Shown one piece after another: positions 1-32,244 of a stretch of DNA of 64,000 bases. The number at the start of each line of letters is the position of its first letter. Position 1 is the first letter of the stretch. A program made the position numbers and the translations under genes. A model generated the notes under the pieces. It was not told the DNA's origin, searched no databases, and worked only from the letters and a program-made list of their open reading frames with translations. The stretch spans positions 234,501 through 298,500 of the forward strand of contig JAODUP010000021.1 in the NCBI GenBank assembly GCA_025642065.1, in the 5' to 3' direction. The DNA is from Paralvinella palmiformis (Eukaryota; Annelida; Polychaeta; Terebellida; Alvinellidae).

Positions 1-314
1 TTTATCAGAGGCGTCACTGCACTGTCAGGTTTGTGTACACTGTAAGCTAAATGTGCCCGAAGCGACCTCCAGCGATTAATGAGAGGTAGGATAATACACA
101 ATACCCTTCAGTTTGAATCCAGATACAAAAAGTTTGGAAAACGTTCGCCCGGAAAAAGCCACTTCAGATCATGCTACATTCCCGTTTAAGTGAGTAAGGT
201 TTGACGAAACAATGACACGAGATGGAACGTAAGTTAGTGCTGCAACCCTTCGTTGGCCTCGTTTAATGTACAGGATAATATGTGCTAGTTATAGGGCCTT
301 AACTCACGGGGATC

Positions 315-361
<47 letters not shown>

Positions 362-523
362 CCATTTTACGGGAATTTTTATGCACAGAGTAGGCTAATT
401 GGGTCGAGGGAGATTCGAAAGTAATGAGGTGAAGTGAAAGATGAAACACCCTTCAAACTTAGTTCAGTTAGAATTTGAAACCAATTGCTAGAAGCATGTG
501 GCCACCGTCGCTCTCAGCTAGGT
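362..523 (-). mobile_element. SINE family 1, diverged copy
   Basis: Matches the body (GCACAGAGTAGGCTAATTGGG, GTGAAAGATGAAACACCC) and a decayed tRNA head (AGCTAGGTCACCGAG). A still weaker copy lies at 1-120. Confidence 0.65.
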
Positions 524-806
524 CACCGAGATATCCCAAAACTTTTATATATTATATAAAAGTCCGAGTAATTCGAGAGGCTTGGTCTACTAACATAAAA
601 CTAACCGTTATTTGTACAATGAAGTTTGTGAAATATATGGTACACAGTACGCAAACAAAAACACAATTACTAAATATATCTGCTATTAAAGCTATAAATT
701 GTCGCTTCTATTGCTGAGATGAACCAACAACGCGTTGTTCGAGGACGTTAAAGTTAAAAGAAGTTTTAAGACAATAATAATCAATATATATATATATATT
801 CCTCAC

Positions 807-21883
<21,077 letters not shown>

Positions 21884-22811
21884 CTGTGCAAAACGTGAAA
21901 AACTTAGAAACACGCAAAACAAAGGTTTATACAACAAATGAGTAACAAGCCCAGGTCGAACTGGCCTGTGTTTAGTCAGGCGTGGTGCTCACGTGACCGG
22001 GGAGCTGGACATCACAGCGCGAGGGAAGAGTAAGTTAAATATCTGTTCAATTAGTACAAAATTGGAAATATTATTACTGAACTGCCACACCACAAAGTAC
22101 ACGCTATCGTGCATTTGGCAGGGGGGGGGGGGTATGACCACAAAATACAGTCTATATTATAAGCATGTAAATAATATTACTTTTGAGAGTCGGTTAGATA
22201 CAAATACATGTAAAAAATATAGCATGATCATATTTACTTAAACTGATTTACTTGGATCAAACAATGATAAAATCTCTTCAACGTTCCAAACTAAGATTAT
22301 AAGCTCAAACAGGTTTCAATTGATAAAATAGGACACACTTTTAATACAGTAACATGATTAATCTTGCTGGATATTAAAACAAATGAAACGTCGGCATTAG
22401 AAATATATAATGACCAAAAAAATCATAATTACATTTTTTAATTCTGTGTTATTATTCATTCATCGCTGAGAGATACACTCAAAGCGTGACCCATAAGTCT
22501 GTAAGTCTGTCTGCCAACATCAGGGGGGGGGCAAGGATCAAGGGGGCTCAAATAAAAGACATTTCGACCTAAAACTAAGTGCAAAAACATGATTTAGCAT
22601 TAATATTGTGAGTATATACTAGACTGAAGTGTTTTGTATGTGACTTTAGTTACGTCTTAATTGTGTGCAGTGGTCAAAATGAAGGCGTAAACAAGTGGAA
22701 AATGCGAAGTGGATCACGAAGTTAGCAAGAAAAAAACGTAAATACTTAAAGTTGCATTTATTTAATTGGACGAAGTCCTGTTATTTTTCAATTACTGTTA
22801 TACAGATAATA

Positions 22812-23386
22812 CCATTGGCCTAAAAGAAAACTAGACCGAACACGGCCGTCGATTGGATGGCAAACAGTTCCCAACTTCCGGTCGAGGAAAAGGGAACACA
22901 GACTGCAAAATCAGGTTTATAAACGTGGTGAATTATTATTGTGTCGATGGTTGCATAAGCCGTGGGCGTGGAAGTAATAGAAACGGGATATTTTTCATCG
23001 GTAAGTATAAGGAACACATTTAAAATAGCTGTTAAAGAGTTTTTTGGCGGGAAATTAAGCTGAACTATTATTATTATTATATTTAGCCGGTTCGACAACC
23101 CCCGGCCTATCGCTGACGTTTGAAGCCAACTAAACTAGATCTACGGACATAAAACGACATGTACATATTTCATGACATATAATAGGACAGGAATAATACA
23201 GATTGTCTGCACACAAAATTATAATGCATGCATCACAATAACTGTCCGCTCATCACAGATTCAAATCTCGAAGCGCAGCCGCTTCAACGTTGCTTTTTGC
23301 TTCTACCGGAAGTCAGCGCTGTTTGGTCATGGCGGCCCATTCAAACACCATTGACTTCTCGGTCTAGTTTTCTTTTAGATCAATGG
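22812..23386 (+). mobile_element. MITE-like DNA transposon copy 1 with THAP-exon relic
   Basis: Terminal inverted repeats CCATTGGCCTAAAAGAAAAC and the complement at the right end, ending ...GATCAATGG. A 6-bp direct repeat ATAATA flanks it (22806-22811 and 23387-23392). 575 bp. An internal stretch (about 22925-23000) encodes NYYCVDGCISRG...GIFFI followed by a GTAAGT donor, a decayed THAP-type exon. It is homologous along its length to the inverted copy at 31680. Confidence 0.88.
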
Positions 23387-23539
23387 ATAATACGGAGTTA
23401 CTCTCTCTTTAGATAAAAGATGTCGCCTAAACAACATATAGCGCCTACGAATTGAAATAAGACACGTCACGCATCTTGTTACTCTGACTAGCCAAAGTTT
23501 AAATAATAAATAACCGAATTGGGTTAGTTTATAAACATC

Positions 23540-23701
23540 TGTGTTACAGTTAATCTATATAATCAGGTAATATGTATATTTTCTAAAATTTTCAGGTAAT
23601 CAGTATTAAAGCTCAGTTAGCAACAGACGTATTACCTGAATATTTCAGATAATATACATATTACCTGATTATACAGATTAACTTTAACACACCTATGGGA
23701 T
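23540..23701 (+). mobile_element. Foldback element, 162 bp
   Basis: Two arms of about 44 bp, starting TGTGTTACAGTTAATCT on the left and ending AGATTAACTTTAACACA on the right, are inverted copies differing at a few positions. The loop is about 75 bp. No clear target duplication. Confidence 0.75.
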
Positions 23702-26700
23702 ATTTCTACTGATGGCATTCATATTAATTTATAGCATCTATCTCTTTTTTTAATATAAAGACGAGTCTGGCGAATCACGAAATATTTTTCCCATTTTTAC
23801 TAAAAACTGAATATCGTTATTATATTATCATAAATAAATACATTGTTATAACAGTAATTACCTAACGGATAACTCAGTCAAACGATACAAGTATTTAAAG
23901 TTTTAATTTGTAATGTTCCTAATTAAAGCTGATCTCATTTCAGCACATATGGTCCCAACTTGTGCGAAGTACATCGGCGTTTCGTGGAATTGACACACAG
24001 TTTTATAATTTTATTTCACACAATAACGTTCTGTATATATTTTTTCACGTGTGACTTATTTTAAGGTGTACACTGACCATAACATATTTATAGTTATATG
24101 TGGCCTTGTCTGGTGGCGTGATCCATGACCGACCCATATACCTGGCGTGGTCTAGGGAGTAAACTGGGTCACGTCTGCCGCGTAAATAAAAACTGTAGAT
24201 ATTGTCAAACTAAATACACTTTATTAGTCATTGTTCGGGTGAAAACCAGTCTAATATCGGGACTGAACAACGTTAATCTCCAGCACAAAGTAGCAAGATC
24301 GGTTATATCACAATATGATATATTTATTCTTCTTAGCTCAAGATGACCTCTATTATCGCTACCCGCTTGTTAATTTGATAATATTTTAACCAATGAAAGG
24401 AAGAAAGGGTTGTTTATAGATACGTTTGTAGAGAAGAATGTTCTCTATATTATGCTATATAAAACTTGTAAACACTGAAAGTTGATCTTATGACTTTTAT
24501 TATTGTCTGTCTTGAAATTTAGGTGCGGGCTAAGCTGATCCTATGACAACAAGAAGAATTAAACGGTTTCAACCCGATTTGATCCATTACGCCTAATCGA
24601 GAAGCAAAATCCAGACGATTTGGGGGGGGGTTGACATTGGTAAGCTTATCGAACAATCTGTGAGACTTCAGGTAAATATTATAACAGAATATTTTGGTAG
24701 TAGTTTTAATACAAAAATTAATGAACACTTTGGAATCATTTCAAGTTGCAAACTATCAAACAGGACATATATGGAAAATATATGTTTCATCATTTCAGCT
24801 TAGTAGCAGTCTTATCACAACAGAATCAGTTTACCACACCTATTAGGTTTTGCCAGGCAGCTTCTTCAACACGATAAAGCTGATCTTGTGACATATCATC
24901 GGAAACGTAACTGCCCGAGAAGTATCAGACTTATACCCACCAACGGCTACCTCAACATCAGGAACACTGTCTTACCCGTGTTCAGCCAGTATTGCTTCTG
25001 CTGCTTCTGTTGCAGTACCCTTAGCCTCCCCTTCCAAATTAGCCAAATATGTGTATTAGCGCTGCGGGCTAATAACACACATATTCTACTAGCCCACAAG
25101 TATCTCTATTAGCCCGGGGCTAACGGACTAGAGCTTATTTCGAACTCTGATCGTGAGGATCATGTCAGTTGTCCTCGCTACGCGAAACAAAGTTTCACAT
25201 GCGTATAGTTTATTTCAAAATGTGTGGAGTTGAATGGTGTTGTAGAAATATAAATGCACGTAAAGGTCTTTATTTTGAAGAACAGAAACTAAAAGTCATT
25301 GGTAGCTGATCCCGCAAGAGCTTCTGCTTACAATTGTTGAAGCTTGGAGGAACATAAGGTAGGGTCCATTTCTGATTCGATACGAATTCGTTGGAAAAAA
25401 AACCGGGCCGGGGATACCGTAGACGGAATTCCGCGAACTCGTATGATAGCGATGATGACACACCATGCTGTTTCCGCTGAGACGGGTTTCTCCTCTGTGT
25501 GAACAACCCGTTAGCTGTTCAAAAACATATTTTAACCATCTGGACCATGACATATCGCTGATAATTGTACTCGCCTGCAAAATGACCGATACTGAACATT
25601 TACTAGTTCTGTCAATTCTGTACTCGCCTCGTGCAAAGGGGCGAGCATTAATTTCGAACTCTGCAAGGTGAAACACTTTTTGCTTAAAGTGATTTTTAAA
25701 TCATTGAATCTAAGAATTAAGGAAATTCATTTTCTGATTTAGAAATCAATTAATTAGATCAAGGGTCTTTTAATGCGCTTTTATATGTGCCCGTCCTTTA
25801 TAAGTAAATGTTGGCTTGAAAGAATAAATCACGATGTTAGGTTGATTGATAAAACAAGTACTACCTTAATTTGTTATTAAATGAGATTGGATCACGTTTG
25901 TTAATGTTTCACTTCACGAAGGTAGACTTGCCATTGACGAAACAATAGATCATTCATGTATTATATATTCTACATCAATCAATACATTGTTTGTAAATAT
26001 TTCCTCTTTGAATTATTAACGCTACAGCTTATTAAAATCCCTTTGAAAAAAATGCATCTTATTTTGGAAGAAGATGCAAAGATTTAACAAGATTTTCTGT
26101 AAAATATCAGCGTAAAACAGCGTACTAATGGAGAATGGGAAATGTCAAACTCTGCTATGACAACTTTCTTTCGTATTTGAATAATTAACTGGTGATGAAT
26201 AAATATCCAACTTTCGTAAATTCTCCACTAATCCAAGTACACTTTTGGGGCAAAGAACCTCACAGTGCTGTCCTGGAAAATATGGTAGCACTTTCCTCAT
26301 TCCAGAGCTTATGTAGAAACCCTGATTAATGATAACAAACTTGCCTAAGTCGTAGTTTTTACGTCTATATGCAAAAATGAGAGCTTACACAAAAGTGTTT
26401 GTCACATTCACAATAGATTACCATGTTTTCCATGCTTTAATAAGTTTATTAAAACAAATTGGAAACACCTAATTTTATATTATAATAACTATTTGTTATT
26501 TGTTTTTTGTTGTTGCTTTTTTTGTTGCAATTTTCAAAATCTCATCAAGCATATCTTGCTTATACGAAGATCAAGATAAGCTAATACAACATCAGGAACA
26601 TGTTAAAAGTAAATTATCAAAAACAATTCTGCTACCAAAGGTTAATAATACCATGGAAATGCTTGAATTCGTTACTTTGTATCAGTAAGTATAAGTACAT

Positions 26701-27222
26701 TTGGTAGATATGCTTTATAGCAGAGATAAAAGATAAACCTTACTTTGTTAATATCCATAAAAGGACACAAGCTTTAATGCAAAATATTTGCCTTTTTTAT
26801 AAACCATATTTATTTTCTCCCCAAACATATAAACATACATATTTTAATGGGTTTCAACAAAATATAATAAGAGGCGCTAGCCCTGGGGACCGTCACGTGG
26901 CAAACACATAAAAATGACAATCTTCCGACCTAAACTCATCCCTGATAGTGTATTCTTGTTTTTTAAAGGTTCGTATTTAGTTGGGGTTGTATTTGGTGGA
27001 AAGAGTACTACATTGGCCGAAATTTCTCAATTAATGATGGCTGTAGTGTAATATCTACCTATCCTGTTCCATATATCATTTGTAATCTACAAAATAGTCA
27101 CACTCTATTTCTTCATGAATGAAATCAAAGACTGTTTATAACAAGACGTGTTACTTGACGTTTCAATATGGGGCGTCATTTTGAATTCAAGGAGTACAGC
27201 GATCCTAGCGGCTAGTCAGTTA
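23702..27222. other. Intergenic, no gene supported
   Basis: AT-rich sequence with short unsupported frames on both strands. A small plus-strand peptide start MCGVEWCCRNINARKGLYFE near 25220 has a C-x4-WC pattern but no further domain support. Nothing else recognisable. Confidence 0.4.
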
Positions 27223-27331
27223 CATGGCGTCTAATGGCAGCGGTTCATTCTGCGCCGCTTTTGGCTGCAGTAACAAGAAAAGTATACACAAAGAAAAACA
27301 TTTCTTTTCGTTTCCCGAAAGGAAAAGAAAG
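27223..27331 (+). CDS. THAP-domain first exon (gene or transposon fragment)
   Basis: From ATG 27223: MASNGSGSFCAAFGCSNKKS, then HKEKHFFSFPERKRK up to a GTAGTT donor. C-A-x-F-G-C-x-N with a later FFSFP is the start of a THAP zinc finger. A spliced-looking exon at 27473-27540 follows, but joining it in frame meets a stop at the sixth codon, so a complete protein is not supported here. Confidence 0.5.
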
Positions 27332-28050
27332 GTAGTTTAAAATGAGATATGATCTGGCTTTTAAAATAATGGATATTTTTAAAATAAGCATGATAGTAAA
27401 GTAAATACGCCCCCTGTTGACATGACCCAAGCAGTACGCCCAAGATCTATCTAGATGTATATTTGTTTCAGACAAAATCTTATTACTAGACCCAATGAAG
27501 ATGTTACTGTTAATAATATAATTGGACTTGTAATTACAGTAAGTAGCTGAGTATTTACTTGATCACCTGCATCCATATTTATTTTTAAACGTAAGCAAGT
27601 GTACTTATATATCTATATAAACCACTGGATATAATTTAAATGTTATGAAATTAATTATTAAATACCTCAAATTATTTTTTGTTATTTTTTCTATTGACAG
27701 AAGTAAAATATGGGTTATTAGTTACGAAAGTTATAATTTCTCTATCTCTAACATGTTAACACAAATACAAGCATTGTTAATATTCCCTGTATATTCTTTG
27801 TTCTCAGCTGGGCAGGCCTATATTGGTCTATATTGTTGAGGTGTAGTTAATATATGATAAACGGACATGATGAAAATGTGATGGAAAATTTGTAATGACT
27901 TGTGTTGTGGTTGCGTTATAATAGCTGTAAATGTATATATCCAAATAAATAAAAATGAACGAACCATGGCATGGCCCGTGATTGTTATGTATGATAATTG
28001 ATGATAAATTGATATGATGAAAAATATGTTTATGCATATACCTACCGGTA

Positions 28051-28112
<62 letters not shown>

Positions 28113-28523
28113 GTTTCATTTTAAAAACGCCTTCCACACACAAAACAAAATAGGTTGTGAAATGATCTAAACCGCGTTCAATTATTTTCTGATCGGCTGT
28201 GAAGTGATCACAAATGCTACGCTGTGAAGTGACCGGGCTGTGAAATGACTTCTTTATTTACAACTTCACAGCTTCAATATCATGTGTGCACAATAAAAGT
28301 GTTAATTAGCAAGAGAGTATGTGCTCATGTAACATATAGTACTAGTATTGCCCATTCGTTTCAACCATGCGGCACACAATCACTTGGGTACAACCAAAGA
28401 GCTTTTGATTATGTGAGAAGCGCACCCGTCCGCTAGGTGCGCTACTGGTTCAAAATCCAAAATGGCAGGTCAAGAGTAACACCTCTCTATATATAAGCTC
28501 TTTTGATGAAATCACGGACAAAA

Positions 28524-28892
28524 TCGTGGGTGGCTGACCACGTTAAATGGCGCTGCCGTCTCCAGTGAATTATTTTAAATAAAGGGCGACGTTAAAAACA
28601 CCCTGAGGACGTAAAACACTCTGGGAGTGACCACCCTCAGGGTATTTCGGCTCCATCTTTCCGTACTGCTCCCCTGTGAGTGGTGGGGGAGGAGTTTCTC
28701 AACCACTCGAACATAGAGGCGGTGCTCATTAAGCGACAGCCTGGGGATTCTCCCCGAACAACAAAACCAAACCAGCGACAGTGTGGGGATTCTCCTCGAA
28801 AAACAAAACAAACAAACACGGACAATCATGTCTCAGAGACTGTGCCGAATAAGCGACAGCCTGGGGATTCTCCCCGAACAACAAAACCAAAA
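28524..28892 (+). mobile_element. Dispersed repeat family 3, copy 2 with a reiterated 3' end
   Basis: Same body as 10536-10790. The 3' module GCGACAGCCTGGGGATTCTC plus CCGAACAACAAAACC is repeated three times (about 28731, 28773 variant, 28852). Confidence 0.8.
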
Positions 28893-29760
28893 CCATCACG
28901 GACGACATATTGTAATTTTTTTAATATTTTTATTATGAGTACCCGTACAAACGGCCGTTCAGTTTGGTTTGTGATTTGTTTTTACTGTTAAATATATTTT
29001 ACTTAAGTTTGCACCGGTGACAACAACAAAAATTGCAATGTTAGTGAATTATTTCAAACATATCAGATATTCACAAGCCGTTACTACGTTTGTGATCGTT
29101 ATTGTCAAAATATCCATGGATCAGCTGGCTCGTGGTTTGACTAACAGATTGGATCCTGACATTAAGTTCTTTCTGTTAATCTCGTCAATTTACTTCTTGT
29201 CGGTGTATTTATTTGTGTTTAGATTATAGCAGCTGATCATCGTGACACGGGTAGCTGACGTCTGTCTAACATCATAAACTTGTAGTTGTATAAATACAAC
29301 GTACGTTGAACATTATAAAATCGAAATTGTTTCAATGTCGAGATGACGAAGTCGAGTAACGTGAAAATGATAAGTAATTAATAAAAACACCATAATCGTC
29401 ATCAAAGTTGTTTTGAGCAATATTATTACAGAAATTGTACTCAGTGCTGTTGAAATGAATAAAGTTGAGTTCAGTCTTGATTCCCTTTAAAGGTGACGGA
29501 AAAAGAAGTTTCACATTTCGAAGTAAATATAACGTAACAAACAATTATTTTATTCCCTATCAAATGCACTACTACACTCAAAACAATTCTAACCACCAGC
29601 TATCATATTTCCATTAAAATCCTTAATTTCCGAATTTTCACAAGCCATTGGTAGTGTGTCCTATACTCGCTAGGGGTTATTGTGTGACGTCATCTTCGCC
29701 AAACTTCACGTAGTGCCACAGCTTGTTGTTTACAAGTGTTCTGACCAGTTGACAGACAAA

Positions 29761-29947
29761 ATGTCAGATTCCGACGAAAGGTTTGACATTTTCAGAGATA
29801 TCAAGCCCTACACCTTTGAACCACTAGCGAAAATGTCACAGACAGTATTAATTGTGAGGAATTAACTGCAGCAAGTGCATACGTGGACCCAGAGCAGCCA
29901 CCTGTGCCGCCGACACCCGGCCCCGGTCCACAACAAGAGTTAGATTA
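29761..29947 (+). pseudogene. Fragment resembling the N-terminus of P2X7-intracellular-domain proteins
   Basis: ATG at 29761: MSDSDERFDIFRDIKPYTFEP. The I.PY.FEPLA pattern is typical of the N-terminus of P2X7-intracellular-domain-like proteins, which in aquatic animals are often transposon-associated. After FEPLA the frame shifts by one, then SENVTDSINCEELTAAS and PPVPPTPGPGPQQELD run to a stop, without the expected Cys-rich domain. A full CRE palindrome TGACGTCA lies at 29685-29692. Probably a broken or truncated copy. Confidence 0.4.
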
Positions 29948-30918
29948 GTGTGTATTTGTTTGTGTTGGTATAAGTTTAATTGATATGTCAACACACTGGA
30001 CCTAAATGCGACTGTTTCTTTCTTCCTCTCATTTAAGAATAAAGTGGTATTTGTTGGTACACGGGAACCCGGTGGATGCATGGGGCTCTCCCATATGTGG
30101 CCTATACTAGTCTATCCAAGGATGTGCCGCCCTCGATGTGTCTTTTTAGCCATTTCTTTGTAATTTTAGGGGCAGTGGGGTTGTTTCGGACCGGGTTTTG
30201 ACGATAATTACACGTGGGATATAATCATTGGTATTTGATGTATGTTTCTTTGTTCAATTGTATGCGACAGAATACACCATTTTATGTTTAATAAAGACAA
30301 CATGGAACACATAACGCATGTTAGACAAGGCCACGTGGAGTGTTTGGGGTCTTTGTTTGGCAAAGATGGCATCACATTCCGAAGTTTTCCGAAGATTCTC
30401 GATTAAAATTTCGGCCATGTGAGATGCTAGCAAATCAAGTTTTAAATCGACTGTAACTTTATTTCTAGGATAAAAATATGATATATCTCTAATTGATTTT
30501 AATGTATAACACTACTATTTTGACTAATTTTGAGAAACCTTTTCCTGTGACCTTTAAAGATGAGTTTAAAAACCACGAGGAAAGGTTATTTACTTATTTA
30601 CTACAAGTATCTTAAATTGTTTATACAATCGTTGGAATATTTATATTCACTAAATGAAATGATATTATCTGTCTGTAGTTTCTTCAATGCATTCAGTAGT
30701 TGTTGTTAATGAAATAAAATGAGGCATTCTCGTGAACGTTTTTTTTTCTCTCTAAGAAGCCGAACTCGCATAATATCTATGAAATTATCAAAGTTATATT
30801 ATAGAAGTTGTTATGTAGATCAGATGCCTGCCGAGAAAGATCTTATCTTTAAATAAACAGATAATAAATATGCAGAGTTACTAAGTTCATAGTGTCGCAA
30901 AAACAATATAACACTTAA

Positions 30919-31567
30919 AGGGACAGTCCACACTCAGAAAATATTATTTTAAATATGTAATGCTTAGAACAGTAACCAAAAATTCCACAGTAATAATCAT
31001 GAAATATACCTGCTATCATAGATATAGGGAAATAATCCAAATTACTGGAGGGCCGCCATTACGGCTACAACGGAAGCCAGATTCGAAAGGTGGTAAGGAG
31101 AAAACTGAAATGCTCTGACGTCAAACGGGCGCTCTCTAGCCTGCCCCGATTTATAGTTTCTCTTGAGCGTTAATATCTGAATCATTTTCAATCATCTTCC
31201 GCTTGTAAGGTTCCTTATGGCTCAAACTGATATGGTTGTATATCATTCATGACGTAATTTTAACAAGATAATGCCGTTTACTTCTGGAACAATTCTCTGC
31301 TCACATTTGTTTACATGCTATTGTACGGGCTCTACAGACTTCAGGTCAACCGGATACGCTCAAGAGACGTCAGCATTCAGGAGCTTCCGGTCACTGTTTA
31401 GTTTCAAAATGGCGACGCTCACAGGCCATTAAAAGTTTATTAATCGGCACTTTGAACTGGATTATTTAATATGTGGGTGATCGTTTACACATTTTGACAT
31501 TATTTATGATATTTGTGAGTATAGCTGTTTTAGTCCTTAAAATTTGAAATGAAGGTGGACTATCCCT
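30919..31567 (+). mobile_element. TTAA-flanked MITE, 649 bp
   Basis: Begins AGGGACAGTCCAC and ends GTGGACTATCCCT, imperfect inverted repeats, with TTAA immediately outside both ends (30915-30918, 31568-31571). TTAA targets are typical of piggyBac and Kolobok families; the AGGG terminus does not settle which. No coding capacity seen. Confidence 0.85.
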
Positions 31568-31679
31568 TTAAATTCCTTGATTCTAAACATTTGTGCACCG
31601 GATAAGAAAATGTATGTAATTACAGTCTAAGGGTCAAATCCTTAAAGATCCTTAAACCTCAACCAGGGCTGCGTTTTAG

Positions 31680-32238
31680 CCATTGACCTGAAAGAAAACT
31701 AGACCTAGCACTCAGTGGTGTTTTATTGGACCACCATGACTAAACAACGCTGACTTCCGGTAGGGGCAAAAAGCAACGTTGAAGCGGCTGCGCTTCGAGA
31801 TTTGAACCTGTGAATACGGACATTTATTGTTATATGTGCATTATAGTTTTGTGTGTGCAGACAATCTGTATTACTCCTGTCCTATTATATGCCATGAAAT
31901 CTGTAAATGTCGTTTTATGTAAATCCGTAGAGCTAGTTAGTTGGGATCAACCGCCATCGAATAGGCTAAATATAATAATAGTTAAGCTTAATTTCCCGCC
32001 AAAAAACAACGCTTTAACAGTTATTTTAAATGTGTTCCTTAAACTTACCGATGAAAAGATATTCCTTTTGCATTACTATTACTCTCACGGCTTATACAAC
32101 CAATGACACAACTATAATTCACCACGTTTATAAACCTGATTTTAGAGTCTGCGTTCCTTTTTCCACGACTGGAAGTTGAGACCTATTTGCCATCAAATCG
32201 GCGGCCGTGTTCGGTCTAGTTTTCTTTCAGGTCAATGG
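31680..32238 (-). mobile_element. MITE-like DNA transposon copy 2 (inverted) with THAP-exon relic
   Basis: Same TIR, CCATTGACCTGAAAGAAAAC, and a 6-bp target duplication TTTTAG at 31674-31679 and 32239-32244. 559 bp. On the minus strand 32125-32049 reads VNYSCVIGCISRESNSNAKG and then ISFHR up to a GTAAGT donor. The C-x4-C spacing plus GISFHR is the start of a THAP domain, used by P-element-like transposases. Confidence 0.9.
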
Positions 32239-32244
32239 TTTTAG

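Noticed and set aside
25296..25676. Minus-strand 126-codon frame
   Set aside because: Low-information composition, no domain, no splice context.
29017..29229. Plus-strand hydrophobic frame (70 codons)
   Set aside because: Membrane-like by composition only, with no homology cue or gene context.
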